Source: Acidobacteriota bacterium (GTDB lineage: Bacteria; Acidobacteriota; Terriglobia; Terriglobales; Acidobacteriaceae). From it: a stretch of DNA of 51,972 nucleotides. The DNA lies in NCBI GenBank assembly GCA_021792135.1, contig JAJYVF010000034.1, forward strand, positions 1-51,972. Direction: 5' to 3'. The translations under genes and the position numbers were made by a program. Below, one piece after another: positions 8,260-17,116 of the stretch (its first letter is position 1; each line of letters begins with the position of its first letter). A model generated the notes under the pieces. It searched no databases. It saw nothing but the letters and a program-made list of their open reading frames with translations, and was not told the DNA's origin.

Positions 8260-8676
8260 TCATACGGCCTCCGGCACACGCGCGCTGCGGGGACGGAGGA
8301 ACATCGCGATCCCGGCGATCAGCGCGATCAGCACGATGAGGCACTGGGAGATCACGCAGTAGAGGCACCAGACCTCCAGCACGTGCGCCTCGATGTGGCT
8401 GAGGTAGAGCGCGAAGCCCAGGCCGCAGAGCGAAAGCAGCAGGGTGGGCCAGCGGCGCCGCAGGAAGCCGAAGATGGCAATCACGGCATAGCCGGCGATC
8501 CCGACCGCCGCCACGGGGACGCCAAAAATCATCGAGTAACGGCTGTGGTTTACGATGCCGCAGTCCCAGCGGGAGTTGAGGTCGCAGGGTTCCACTCCGG
8601 TAGAGTAGTGCACGTGCAGAGCCAGGGCAGAGACGACGATGCCGCAAACCGCGAGAAAAGAAATGACGTAGCGCAT
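8260..8676 (-). CDS. Vitamin K epoxide reductase (VKOR)-family protein
   Basis: 138 residues, about four transmembrane helices. It has the VKOR loop cysteines Cys31 and Cys39 (CDLNSRWDC), the conserved serine region NHSRYS, and the quinone-side CXXC Cys104-Cys107 (WCLYC). Bacterial VKORs reoxidise a DsbA-like partner with quinone to drive disulfide formation in the periplasm. Unlike many bacterial VKORs there is no fused thioredoxin domain and no dsbA-like gene in the window. GGGAG lies seven bases before the ATG. The adjacent LMF1-like protein and oxidase subunits are discussed as findings. Confidence 0.9.
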   Translation of the reverse strand: MRYVISFLAVCGIVVSALALHVHYSTGVEPCDLNSRWDCGIVNHSRYSMIFGVPVAAVGIAGYAVIAIFGFLRRRWPTLLLSLCGLGFALYLSHIEAHVLEVWCLYCVISQCLIVLIALIAGIAMFLRPRSARVPEAV

Positions 8677-8752
8677 GAGGTGCTCCCGTGTTCGTCCAGT
8701 CTAACTCCGGTCTGATACGGGGCAGACCTCGGGAGAAAGCAAGATGAGGGGA

Positions 8753-9508
8753 TTATTGAATGGTCAGCAGTGCAAAGATAAAGATCCAGAACAGACCCAT
8801 GGCGTGCCAGTACCAGGCAGTGCAGTCAATGGCGATCTGCCGCATCTCCACGCGCTTGAGGCGGAACATGGCGATCAGGGCAAAGAGCAGTGCACCCAGT
8901 CCCAGCAGCAGATGGAAGCCGTGGGTTCCGGTCACCAGGTAGAAGAAATGGCTGTTCGGGTTGGTGGAGAAGAAGAGACCCTGCTGAGCAAGCTGCTGCC
9001 AGGCGATCCACTGGCCAGCCAGAAACAGGCAGCCCAGCAAGATCGTGGCGATCAGCCATGGAGCTGCCCGGCGAACCGCCGGACGGCCCAACCCCAGCCA
9101 CTCCTCCATGATGTCGATCTCGTGGAAGAGCTGCCGCCGCGCGGTTTCCATGGTCACGCTGGAAAGCAGCAGGATGGCCGTATTGATCCAGAGAATGGGA
9201 GGAACCGAGAGGGGGTGCCAGTCAGAAACGTAGTTTTCGCTGGCATCGATGTGCCCGGCGGTCTGGCGCACGAAGAAGGCGCTGACCAGGACTGCAAAGA
9301 AGACGAAATCCCCAGCCAGGCCCGAAAAAACGCCCAGCCGGTACCGAATCAGCAGTTCGCGGGGTCCGCGCCGCCCCGAAGGTCGCGAATCCCAGTTGTC
9401 GTCGCCCCCTCCCCCGCCCGTTGGTCGGCGATCAAGGGGCGGTTTGCCCCCAAATCCGGGATCCTTGCGTTCGGTCTCTGCCTGATGACGGGTGAATGTA
9501 GCGGGCAT
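8753..9508 (-). CDS. ctaE: Cytochrome c oxidase subunit III
   Basis: 251 residues. A Gly/Asp-rich cytoplasmic leader of about 48 residues precedes roughly five hydrophobic segments, including FSGLAGDFVFFAVLVSAFFV, a later helix with GTHGFHLLLGLGALLFA and the C-terminal WYWHAMGLFWIFIFALL. That is the shorter five-helix form, lacking the first two helices of mitochondrial subunit III. AGGGAG precedes the ATG. It lies 63 bases after ctaD. No subunit IV or assembly gene (ctaB, ctaG, sco) is present nearby. Confidence 0.9.
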   Translation of the reverse strand: MPATFTRHQAETERKDPGFGGKPPLDRRPTGGGGGDDNWDSRPSGRRGPRELLIRYRLGVFSGLAGDFVFFAVLVSAFFVRQTAGHIDASENYVSDWHPLSVPPILWINTAILLLSSVTMETARRQLFHEIDIMEEWLGLGRPAVRRAAPWLIATILLGCLFLAGQWIAWQQLAQQGLFFSTNPNSHFFYLVTGTHGFHLLLGLGALLFALIAMFRLKRVEMRQIAIDCTAWYWHAMGLFWIFIFALLTIQ

Positions 9509-9571
9509 AACGCACTCCCTGGGTTCTAAAAGCTTACTCCCATTCTGCGCGAATCAGCATCCGCTTGTGCC

Positions 9572-11281
9572 TCAATCGGATGGGGAGGGCGCTTTTTTCA
9601 GCCCCTCGAAAACCGGCCCGGCGCCGGTCTCCTGCCACTGCGGCGAGAAGTCCCGTTCCGCGCTGCCGCCGTAGCTGTAAGCCTGCCCTCTGGCTATGGG
9701 ATGCGGGAAAGGCGACCACTCGAGCGTGGTGGCGCGCCACGGATTTTCGCCCGCCGGCGAACCGCGCCGCGCGCTCCAGGCGACGTTGATCAGAAAGACA
9801 ATCTGCGCGGTGGCCAGAAGGAGAGCCGAAAAGGTGATCCCACGTTCCACAGGGATGAGATTCGCAAACGATGCGACGGGTCCGGAAAGCTGCGCATAGT
9901 GGCGAGGTTCCCCGGCAAGCCCGGCCAGGTGCATGGGGAAGAAGGTGCCATACGCCGCGACCAGCGACACCCAGAAATGCACCTGTCCCAGCCTCTCGTT
10001 CATGCGGCGCCCCGTAAGCAACGGATACCAGTAATAGATGCCCGCGAAGACGGAGAAGACACCCGCCATGGCCATGACAAGATGAAAGTGCGCCACGACG
10101 AAGAATGTGTTGTGCAGATAGCTGTCGAGCGCTGGCTGGGCAAGGATCGGGCCGGTGAGTCCCCCGGCAATGAAGAATGAGAGAAAACCAAGGGCGAAAA
10201 GCATGGGCGTCGTCGGCTGCAGCCGTCCGCGGAAGAGCATCCCGATCCAGGTCAGCACTTCGGCCGAGCTCGGCACCGCGATGGCCAGCGTCGTCAGCCC
10301 GAAGGCGGTCCCGGCGTAGGGATTCATGCCGGAAACGAAGATGTGATGGCCCCAGACGCCGAGTCCCAGGACACCGATCAGAATCGTCGCGCCCACCATC
10401 AGCCGGTAACCCGGCACGGGCCGCCGGGTGAAGTTCGCGAGAAGAGAACTGGCGAGTCCCATGCCCGGCAGGATCGAGATATAGACCTCGGGATGGCCGA
10501 AGAACCAGAACAAATGCAGCCAGAGCATCGGCGACCCCTTGCCGGAGCGCATGACCAGGCCGTTGACGACTTCACCTGAAGGCAGGAAGTAGCTGGTTCC
10601 AAGGTGCCGGTCGGCGAGCAGCAGCGCCGCAGCCGCCAGGAGGACGCTGAAGGCCAGCACCGTCAGCGCTGAACTCACCAGCCACGACCAGACCGTGAGC
10701 GGCAGCCGTCCCCAGCTCATGCCGCGGCACCGGCAGGCGACGATGGTCACCAGCAGATTGGTCGAAGAGGCGATCGCAGCCAGGCAGAACAGGGCGATAC
10801 TCCACAGCCAGAGATCCATCCCCGTCCCCTGGCCGGGACCAGCGGCGGCGATGGCGCTGAGAGGCGGATAACTGGTCCAGCCGGAGATGGGAGCCCCCTG
10901 GGGCGCGAAGAACGCCGCCAGCAGCACGACGAGGGATGCTGTTGTCACCCAGAAAGCGGCGGCATTCAGCCGGGGAAACGCCATTTGCTCTGCGCCAATC
11001 TGTCCCGGCAGCACAAGGTTGGGGAATGCGCTCTGGGGTACCACGGTCAGCACGAAGAAGACCATCAGCGTCCCGTGCATCGTCACTACGGCCAGATAAT
11101 CCTCGGGCCGGAGCGTGCCGTAAAAAGGAAACGCCACGGCCGGCCAGACCCGGTGAATCCGCATGACGAGCGAGAGCAGAGTCCCGATCACCACGGCGAC
11201 GAGACCAAGGACCAGATACCGGACGGCGATCCGGCGGTGATCGGTCGTGAAGAGTTGGAATCTGCCCACCTTCGTGTTCAC
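9572..11281 (-). CDS. ctaD: Cytochrome c oxidase subunit I, with altered proton-channel residues
   Basis: Heme-copper oxidase catalytic subunit, 569 residues from the GTG at 11281, which overlaps the ctaC stop in GTGA. All metal ligands are visible: His69 (MHGTLM), His263, Glu265 and Tyr267 in GHPEVY, His312-His313, and His398/His400 in AHFHLV. By alignment to A-type enzymes, the D-channel Asp is Gln99 (GAEQMAFPR), the K-channel Lys is Glu341 (PSSAEVLTW), the Mg-site Asp after His390 is Asn391, and the second Arg of the usual PRRY is His461. Helix VI keeps the A1-type Glu. The enzyme probably still reduces oxygen, but its proton uptake may differ. Confidence 0.93.
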   Translation of the reverse strand: MNTKVGRFQLFTTDHRRIAVRYLVLGLVAVVIGTLLSLVMRIHRVWPAVAFPFYGTLRPEDYLAVVTMHGTLMVFFVLTVVPQSAFPNLVLPGQIGAEQMAFPRLNAAAFWVTTASLVVLLAAFFAPQGAPISGWTSYPPLSAIAAAGPGQGTGMDLWLWSIALFCLAAIASSTNLLVTIVACRCRGMSWGRLPLTVWSWLVSSALTVLAFSVLLAAAALLLADRHLGTSYFLPSGEVVNGLVMRSGKGSPMLWLHLFWFFGHPEVYISILPGMGLASSLLANFTRRPVPGYRLMVGATILIGVLGLGVWGHHIFVSGMNPYAGTAFGLTTLAIAVPSSAEVLTWIGMLFRGRLQPTTPMLFALGFLSFFIAGGLTGPILAQPALDSYLHNTFFVVAHFHLVMAMAGVFSVFAGIYYWYPLLTGRRMNERLGQVHFWVSLVAAYGTFFPMHLAGLAGEPRHYAQLSGPVASFANLIPVERGITFSALLLATAQIVFLINVAWSARRGSPAGENPWRATTLEWSPFPHPIARGQAYSYGGSAERDFSPQWQETGAGPVFEGLKKAPSPSD

Positions 11282-12048
11282 GGCTGCGACTCCCCGGGGC
11301 CTGGAGATTCGGCCGCGAGCCTGGCGTGTTCGCGGACAGCCAGCCAGTCCCGATATTCGCGCTGCGAAACCACGCGCAGATGGGCCTGCATCCGCGCATG
11401 CCCGAGCCCGCACACCTGACTGCAAAGAATGGGGTACTCGCCGGTCACGACCGGGGTGAACCGCACCTGGGCCGTCATGCCCGGGATGGCATCCTGCTTG
11501 AGCCGCATGCCCGGAATGAAGAAGCCGTGAATCACATCTCGCGAGTGGAGGCGAATCTCGACCGTCTGCTCCACCGGCAGCACCAGCAGGGAGGACACGA
11601 TGTCATCGCGGCTATGGGGATCGCGTGGATCGAGTCCCAGCGGGTTTCCCGCCGGCGCATTCACCAGGGCGGCGCGCGTCGTCCCGAAGATGCCGTCCGC
11701 GCCCGGATAGCGGAAATACCACTGAAACTGCACGCCTGTGACTTCCACCTCAACGGGCCGCGACGATGCCGGGGCCTCGCGGCGGGCCGCCCAGAGACGC
11801 CGGCTGCTAATGGCCATCCGTGCGTAGAGTCCGGAGATTGCCAGCAGCGGAAGGAGCCAGGCGAAGAGAAACGCTCTTCGCGATGAGGCTTTGGTTCGCT
11901 TGTCGGTCGCGGGCTTTCTGCGGAGCAACGCGACCACGAGCAGAATCTGCGCCAGGATAAACATCCAGAACACAGCAGCAAGATTCCAGCGCAGCATGGC
12001 ATCCATTGTGATGCCATGCAGTTCGCCATTCGGCGGAAGCCAGTTCAT
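11278..12048 (-). CDS. ctaC: Cytochrome c oxidase subunit II with CuA site
   Basis: 256 residues. Two transmembrane helices (about 23-42 and 59-80) anchor a periplasmic cupredoxin domain. The CuA ligands are all present: His174, Cys209, Cys213, His217 and Met220 in CSQVCGLGHARM. The usual CSE motif reads CSQ, so the Mg-site glutamate is Gln211. There is no fused cytochrome c domain, so electrons must come from a separate carrier. A long insert (about residues 116-150) lies inside the cupredoxin fold. The start is the ATG at 12048, 18 bases after pdxT; no Shine-Dalgarno is evident. The stop overlaps the ctaD start by four bases. Confidence 0.92.
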   Translation of the reverse strand: MNWLPPNGELHGITMDAMLRWNLAAVFWMFILAQILLVVALLRRKPATDKRTKASSRRAFLFAWLLPLLAISGLYARMAISSRRLWAARREAPASSRPVEVEVTGVQFQWYFRYPGADGIFGTTRAALVNAPAGNPLGLDPRDPHSRDDIVSSLLVLPVEQTVEIRLHSRDVIHGFFIPGMRLKQDAIPGMTAQVRFTPVVTGEYPILCSQVCGLGHARMQAHLRVVSQREYRDWLAVREHARLAAESPGPGESQP

Positions 12049-12066
12049 CGGTCGGTGAGAACCAGC

Positions 12067-12717
12067 TTAGCTGGTTTTGCTATCCGATTGCCGGTTGCTT
12101 TCAGAGGCGCGAGCCATCCAGTCGCGAACCAGCTCCACGAACCGCCGGTGAACGCGCCGGTCTTCGGAGAGCTCGGGATGAAAAGTGGCAGCCATGATGT
12201 GCCCCTGCTCGACCAGCACCGGAAAGCCATCGCGCTCGGCGAGCACCCGCACGCCGTCGCCGATCCGCGCGACGCGCGGCGCCCGGATGTAGACCATCTC
12301 CAGCGGCCCGCCGGGCAACCTGGTTTCGCCAGTCTGAATGGTACTGTCGATCTGGCGGCCATAGGCATTGCGCTCCACTGTGGCATCCAGCACGCCCAGG
12401 CTCGCCTGGGCTGGGTGCCGGACCTCGGTCGCCAGGAGAATGCATCCGGCGCACGTCCCGAAGGTCGGCTTGCTGCGGACGAACTCCTGGAGTGAACCGA
12501 GAAACCCATCGCGCTCCAGAAACTTGAGAAACGTGGTCGATTCTCCACCGGGAATGATCAGCCCGTCCACACCGGCCAGCTCTTCAGGCTTGCGGACCAG
12601 CACCGGCTCGGCGCCGGCCTCGCGGAGCGCCTGCGCGTGCGCGTCGTAGTCACCCTGAATGGCGAGAACGCCGATCCTGGGAGTTGCTGTTCCCTGTGCT
12701 TGGGTCGTGTTCGGCAA
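12067..12717 (-). CDS. pdxT: Pyridoxal 5'-phosphate synthase glutaminase subunit PdxT
   Basis: Class I glutamine amidotransferase that supplies ammonia to PdxS for vitamin B6 synthesis. Visible motifs are IGVLAIQGDYDAH at the N-terminus, PGGESTTF, the nucleophile in FGTCAGC, and the catalytic His and Glu in ATFHPEL. I chose the TTG at 12717 (LPNTTQAQG; 216 residues) because the family N-terminus begins shortly after it and GGAGAAAGG lies upstream; no ATG fits. A hairpin terminator sits between pdxS and this gene, so it may have its own weak promoter (TACGCT upstream). Confidence 0.92.
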   Translation of the reverse strand: MPNTTQAQGTATPRIGVLAIQGDYDAHAQALREAGAEPVLVRKPEELAGVDGLIIPGGESTTFLKFLERDGFLGSLQEFVRSKPTFGTCAGCILLATEVRHPAQASLGVLDATVERNAYGRQIDSTIQTGETRLPGGPLEMVYIRAPRVARIGDGVRVLAERDGFPVLVEQGHIMAATFHPELSEDRRVHRRFVELVRDWMARASESNRQSDSKTS

Positions 12718-12752
12718 GTCCTGTGCCCTTTCTCCAGCCAGCGTAAATCGTG

Positions 12753-12787
12753 CAGAAAGGAAAAGCGCGCCGGGAGCACCGACGCGC
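12753..12787 (-). terminator. Intrinsic terminator between pdxS and pdxT
   Basis: On the minus strand GCGCGTCGG and CCGGCGCGC form a 9-bp stem (12765-12773 with 12779-12787, one G-U) with a 5-base loop, followed by TTTTCCTTTCT. It stands between two genes whose products act in one complex, so it may trim rather than stop read-through. Confidence 0.65.
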
Positions 12788-12827
12788 TGTCTGTTGCGCC
12801 TCCAGCGGCGTGTACCCGGGGGCCGGT

Positions 12828-13772
12828 TCACCAGCCGCGCGTCTGCATCATGTTGGCCTGATCCATGGCAGCAACCGCCAGGCCTTTCATCGCGCCTGTG
12901 CACTCTTCGCTGCACTCGGCCAGAATCTTCGGGTCGTCGAAGTGGGTGGTGGCGCGCACGATGGCGCGGGCGCGAATCTCAGCTTCTTCCCGATCCGCAA
13001 AGTTGATGCTGTCCTTCATGAAGATTCCCGATCCGACGAATACCGCCTCTGCCCCAAGCTGCCGCACGAGAGCCGCATCGGCGGGCGTGGCAATGCCGCC
13101 CGCCGAAAAGTTCGGCACCGGCAGCCTGCCATTCTTCGCCACCATGCGGATAAGCTCGTAGGGCGCACGGAACTCCTTCGCCGCGGCGTACAGTTCTTCT
13201 TCACCCAGCACGGTGAGGGAGCGCATATCCTTCACGATCTGCCGCATGTGTTTCACGGCGTGAACGACGTCGCCGGTTCCGGCTTCGCCCTTGGTGCGGA
13301 TCATCGCCGCGCCCTCGGCGACACGTCGCAGAGCCTCGCCCAAATCGCGTGCGCCACACACGAACGGGGTGGTGAAGGCGTGCTTGTCCACGTGGTGGAC
13401 CTCATCAGCTGGAGTCAGCACTTCCGATTCGTCGATGAAGTCCACGCCGATCTCCTGCAGCACCTGGGCCTCGGCAAAGTGGCCGATGCGGCATTTGGCC
13501 ATCACCGGGATCGAGACGGCTTGCATGATTTCGCGGATCTTTTTGATGGAGGCCATGCGGGCAACGCCACCCTCGGCGCGAATCTGCGCCGGCACACGTT
13601 CCAGCGCCATGACGGCCACGGCCCCGGCCTTCTCGGCGATCACCGCCTGCTCGGCGCTCGTGACGTCCATAATGACGCCGCCCTTCAGCATTTCCGCCAG
13701 GCCGACCTTGAGGCGGAGGATGGCTCCGGAGCTGGGTGCGTAATTGCCGTTGCTGTTATGAACGTCTGCCAT
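12828..13772 (-). CDS. pdxS: Pyridoxal 5'-phosphate synthase subunit PdxS
   Basis: 314-residue (beta/alpha)8 enzyme that builds PLP from ribose 5-phosphate, glyceraldehyde 3-phosphate and ammonia passed from PdxT. Conserved stretches: [54 protein letters not shown] and [18 protein letters not shown]. The ATG at 13772 has a strong GAGGAG. It is the first gene of the minus-strand run that continues with pdxT and the oxidase genes. Confidence 0.97.
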   Translation of the reverse strand: MADVHNSNGNYAPSSGAILRLKVGLAEMLKGGVIMDVTSAEQAVIAEKAGAVAVMALERVPAQIRAEGGVARMASIKKIREIMQAVSIPVMAKCRIGHFAEAQVLQEIGVDFIDESEVLTPADEVHHVDKHAFTTPFVCGARDLGEALRRVAEGAAMIRTKGEAGTGDVVHAVKHMRQIVKDMRSLTVLGEEELYAAAKEFRAPYELIRMVAKNGRLPVPNFSAGGIATPADAALVRQLGAEAVFVGSGIFMKDSINFADREEAEIRARAIVRATTHFDDPKILAECSEECTGAMKGLAVAAMDQANMMQTRGW

Positions 13773-14094
13773 TTGAATCTCCTCGGGTCCGCTCGCATGG
13801 CCGGGGATTGGTCCCGCCGCCAGCTTCCGACTCCTGCCGAAAGCTCAACGGGAATACCGGAATCGGCGGGAGCCGCACCGGCCTGAACGGACAATGTATT
13901 CCAAAACTCAAGTTTAACAAGCTTTGGCAGGGAGTGCGTTGAAGCCAGACAGCGTTTCCCCGGGACACCTTCCCGCCAGGTGGGACGTACCCGTCTTTCC
14001 GACTGCTTATCGCGGGCTGGCTCACAATGAGGAACATTCCGCTATTGATTCGGACGACGGCCCCGCGCAAAATAGGGGGCCGGAGTCGCAAAGC

Positions 14095-14409
14095 ATGGTC
14101 ATCGAGATGCGCACCTACAAGACCAGGCCCGGCCTGCGTGCCGAGTTTCTGCAGATCTTCCGGCTCAAGTCGGTGCCGGCGCATGAAGCGATCGGGATGA
14201 GGATCCTGGGACCTTTCCTCTCGCTGGAGGATCCCGACACCTTCTTTTTCATGCGCGGGTTTCCCGATATCGCCTCGCGGGAGCCGATGAAGGCAAAGTT
14301 CTACGAGGGAGAGATCTGGAAGCGCGAGCTGGAAAAGGCGCTCATGCCAATGCTGGATCGCTTCGACGTCGTGGTGGTGGATGATCCGGAAGAGCGAATC
14401 TGCTGGTAG
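14095..14409 (+). CDS. NIPSNAP-family protein
   Basis: 104 residues from the ATG at 14095, with GGAG about nine bases upstream. The product begins MVIEMRTYKTRPGLRAEF and continues with GPFLSLEDPDTFFFMRGF, the pattern of the dimeric alpha-beta barrel NIPSNAP family. No catalytic residues are known for the family in bacteria. The longer in-frame extension to 13924 has no family similarity and was left out. A long inverted repeat separates it from the convergent purH. Confidence 0.8.
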   Translation: MVIEMRTYKTRPGLRAEFLQIFRLKSVPAHEAIGMRILGPFLSLEDPDTFFFMRGFPDIASREPMKAKFYEGEIWKRELEKALMPMLDRFDVVVVDDPEERICW

Positions 14410-14439
14410 TGTCGCGGGAGTTCCGGCCGGCATTGTCAG

Positions 14440-14488
14440 CGGAGCGCCGGTCATCAGGAGAAAAGCTGATGACCGGCAATAAGCTCCG
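14440..14488. terminator. Long stem-loop between convergent NIPSNAP and purH
   Basis: GCCGGTCATCAG (14446-14457) and CTGATGACCGGC (14466-14477) are perfect 12-bp arms with an 8-base loop. The stem can extend with CGGAGC (14440-14445) and GCTCCG (14483-14488) across a small bulge. No T tract follows on either strand, so it is a likely bidirectional barrier of non-canonical type. Confidence 0.6.
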
Positions 14489-14492
14489 CCGA

Positions 14493-16055
14493 TTAGTGAC
14501 GAAAGTGCCGCATCCCGGTGAAGACCATGGCGATGCCCAGCCGGTCCGCTGCAGCGATGACGTCCTTATCCCGCACTGAGCCGCCCGGCTGGATCACTGC
14601 CGTCGCACCGGCCTGCGCCACCGCCTCCAGCCCGTCCGGGAAGGGGAAGAATGCATCCGAAGCAGCCACGCAGCCGGTGAGCGGAAGCACCGCCTTCATC
14701 GCCCCGAACCGTGCGGCGTCCACACGGCTCATCTGCCCCGCACCCACGCCAATCGTCTGCCCGTCGCGTGCGTAGACAATCGCATTGGACTTGACGTGTT
14801 TAACGATCCTCCAGGCGAAGAGCAGGGAAGCCAGCTCCTCTTCCGTGGGCGGCCGCAGGGTGACGGTCTTCAGCTCCGCAGCCGACACGTGGCCGTGGTC
14901 CGCGTCCTGCAGCAGCATTCCGCCGGAAACCTGCTTTGCCACACGAAGCGTATTCGCCGGCCGCACCACGACCAGCCGCAGGTTCCTCTTTGCGGCAAAG
15001 CGCGCCCGCGCCTCGGCTGAAAATCCTGGCGCGGCGATCGCCTCGACAAAGAGCTGTGCCATCTCTTCGGCAGCGTCCCCGTTGATCTCGCGATTGGTGC
15101 CGATGATGCCGCCGAAGGCCGAAACAGGATCCGCCACCAGCGCCTTCCTGTAGGCGTCCAGAACGTCGGTGCCGACAGCCGCGCCGCAGGGGTTGGTGTG
15201 CTTGATGATGGCCACCGCCGTTTCCTCGAACTCCTGCACCAGGTCCCAGCAGGCGTCGAGGTCCACCAGGTTGTTGTAGCTCAGCTCCTTGCCCTGCAGC
15301 TGCTCGGCCGCGGCAATGCCCTTGCCCGAGCCATCGTGGTAGAGAGCCGCCCGCTGGTGCGGATTCTCGCCGTAGCGCAGCATCTGCGCCAGCGGATACG
15401 CGATGCGCAGCGCCTGGGGAAAGTCGTCGCTGAAGCGCAGGCCATCGGTCCCCGGAGTGAGCCGCTCCAGCGTGTTGGCAATCGCGGTGTCGTAAGCCGC
15501 CGTCGCGGCAAAGGCCTTCTGCGCCAGCCGCCAGCGGGTTTCCAGGCTAAGCGCGCCCTGATGGGAACCCAGCTCGTCGGCCAGTGCCGGGTAGTCGTCC
15601 GGCGAGGTGACAATCGCCACGTCCTCGAAGTTCTTGGCGGCGGAGCGGACCATCGAAGGGCCGCCTATATCGATGTTTTCGATCACCTCCGCGAAGGTTG
15701 CTTCCTCTTTCGCCGCCGTCTTCTCGAAGGCATAGAGGTTCACGACCACCATGTCGATCGGCTCAATACCGTGTTGCGCCGCCTGTGCCCGGTGTCCGGC
15801 ATCGGCCCGGCGGTGCAGGATTCCGCCGTGCACCCTGGGGTGCAGCGTCTTAACCCGTCCCTCGAACATTTCCGGGAAGCCGGTCAGATCCGCGACATCG
15901 CGCACCTTCAGCCCCGCCTCGCGCAGGGCCCGCGCCGTTCCCCCCGTGGAAACCAGCTCGATTCCAAACTCTGCCAGCCGCTGCGCAAACGCGACCAGCC
16001 CCGTCTTATCCGTCACGCTCAGCAGCGCGCGGCCTATCTTCCTCTCATTGCTCAA
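14493..16055 (-). CDS. purH: Bifunctional AICAR transformylase/IMP cyclohydrolase
   Basis: Carries out the last two steps of IMP synthesis. The N-terminal MGS-like cyclohydrolase domain shows [26 protein letters not shown] and [16 protein letters not shown]; the C-terminal transformylase shows [11 protein letters not shown] (catalytic Lys-His), VKSNAIVYA and [11 protein letters not shown], ending TGMRHFRH. I chose the TTG at 16055 ([20 protein letters not shown]; 520 residues) because GGAG lies seven bases upstream and the family's conserved N-terminus starts there. The longer frame to 16145 has no family similarity. Confidence 0.96.
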   Translation of the reverse strand: MSNERKIGRALLSVTDKTGLVAFAQRLAEFGIELVSTGGTARALREAGLKVRDVADLTGFPEMFEGRVKTLHPRVHGGILHRRADAGHRAQAAQHGIEPIDMVVVNLYAFEKTAAKEEATFAEVIENIDIGGPSMVRSAAKNFEDVAIVTSPDDYPALADELGSHQGALSLETRWRLAQKAFAATAAYDTAIANTLERLTPGTDGLRFSDDFPQALRIAYPLAQMLRYGENPHQRAALYHDGSGKGIAAAEQLQGKELSYNNLVDLDACWDLVQEFEETAVAIIKHTNPCGAAVGTDVLDAYRKALVADPVSAFGGIIGTNREINGDAAEEMAQLFVEAIAAPGFSAEARARFAAKRNLRLVVVRPANTLRVAKQVSGGMLLQDADHGHVSAAELKTVTLRPPTEEELASLLFAWRIVKHVKSNAIVYARDGQTIGVGAGQMSRVDAARFGAMKAVLPLTGCVAASDAFFPFPDGLEAVAQAGATAVIQPGGSVRDKDVIAAADRLGIAMVFTGMRHFRH

Positions 16056-16168
16056 TGAATGACTCCGGATCAATCCGTTGTGAATGCGGAACTTCTCCAG
16101 GAAAAATTGTAAACAAAAGCATGCCCGGCCTTGCGCCGCCATCATTTGTCACCGGACGGCGGGAACGA

Positions 16169-16174
16169 TAGGTT
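16169..16174 (+). promoter_or_regulatory. -10-like box TAGGTT six bases before the rhomboid ATG
   Basis: TAGGTT, six bases (AAGAAT), then the ATG at 16181. It fits the TAnnnT-N6-start pattern seen at other genes here, though as a -10 box it is one of the weaker examples. Confidence 0.3.
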
Positions 16175-16180
16175 AAGAAT

Positions 16181-17065
16181 ATGGACTCTGATCGCAGTGC
16201 GGGCTGGCGCGCGGTTTCTCAGCCGGAAATTCTGCCTCCCGGCGACTATCCCGGACCTGGCCAGCCGCCGCCGGAGCCCCGTGGGTGGTATCCGCCTCCG
16301 CAGCCTGCGCCGCGCCCGCCGCGCCGCCATTGGGCCTCGGCTCCGGCCACCTATACGCTGGTCGGCATCAATGCAGCGGTCTTCCTCCTCACCCTGATCC
16401 TGAGTCACAGCCTTGCCGGGCCGACCTTCTCGGACAACCTCTCCTCAGCGCTGCTCTGCAATGGCGGGGCGGTGCTGCAGTGGGGGCAGTGGTGGAGGAT
16501 TGTCACCTCGATTTTTGTCCACTTCGGCTGGATTCACATCGCCACCAACATGTGGTGCCTCTGGAACCTGGGCCTGCTGGGGGAGCCGCTGCTCGGCGAA
16601 TTCGGCATGGTGGCTGCCTACCTGCTCACCGGCGTCGCCGGCAATCTCCTCAGCGTTGCTGGGCACCCCGGCTTCCCCGAAGCCGGCGGCTTCCTGAGCG
16701 CCGGAGCCTCCGGCGCCGTCTTCGGCATCGCGGGTGTCCTGCTGATGCTGCTGCGCTCGCCGCTGCTGCCGATTCCTCAGTTCGAGTTGAAGAGGCTCCG
16801 CCGCAGCGTCTGGTATTTCGCGCTTCTCAACTTCGTGGTGGATGCCGGTCTTTGGGTTGCCCATACCCGGCTGCAGGTCGATAACCTGGCGCACCTCGGA
16901 GGCTTCCTCAGCGGCATTGCGCTGGGACTGCCTCTGGTGCCTCGTATCGGGGCTCCACGTTCCACCTTCATCCGGCGCCGCGCGGCCGCCGTCGGAGTCA
17001 TGACCTTCCTGGTACTCCTGCTGGCGTGGGGACTCCGCGCCTACTACGGGCCGGCGGCAGGATAG
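16181..17065 (+). CDS. Rhomboid-family intramembrane serine protease
   Basis: 294 residues. A Pro-rich cytoplasmic leader (about residues 1-55) precedes the membrane core. The active-site pattern is present: HIATNMWCL on an early helix, the nucleophile in GASGAVFG, and the catalytic His in NLAHLGGFLSG. These are the family's Asn/Ser/His landmarks, so it should be active. Substrates cannot be predicted. There are two convergent neighbour boundaries: purH is divergent upstream and an XRE regulator lies convergent downstream. Confidence 0.92.
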   Translation: MDSDRSAGWRAVSQPEILPPGDYPGPGQPPPEPRGWYPPPQPAPRPPRRHWASAPATYTLVGINAAVFLLTLILSHSLAGPTFSDNLSSALLCNGGAVLQWGQWWRIVTSIFVHFGWIHIATNMWCLWNLGLLGEPLLGEFGMVAAYLLTGVAGNLLSVAGHPGFPEAGGFLSAGASGAVFGIAGVLLMLLRSPLLPIPQFELKRLRRSVWYFALLNFVVDAGLWVAHTRLQVDNLAHLGGFLSGIALGLPLVPRIGAPRSTFIRRRAAAVGVMTFLVLLLAWGLRAYYGPAAG

Positions 17066-17116
17066 AGCATCCGGCCCCGTGGCAGCAGGCTTCTCGGGTT
17101 GAATTTCTCGCCCAGG

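Noticed and set aside
6421-8715. A 764-codon plus-strand open frame opposite the LMF1-like and VKOR genes
   Set aside because: The minus-strand genes have clear membrane segments and motifs; the plus frame is Arg/Gln/His-rich and matches nothing.
12060-12076. Inverted repeat AACCAGC-TTA-GCTGGTT between pdxT and ctaC
   Set aside because: No T tract follows on the minus strand, where the genes lie, and it overlaps the pdxT stop; too short to claim as terminator or operator.
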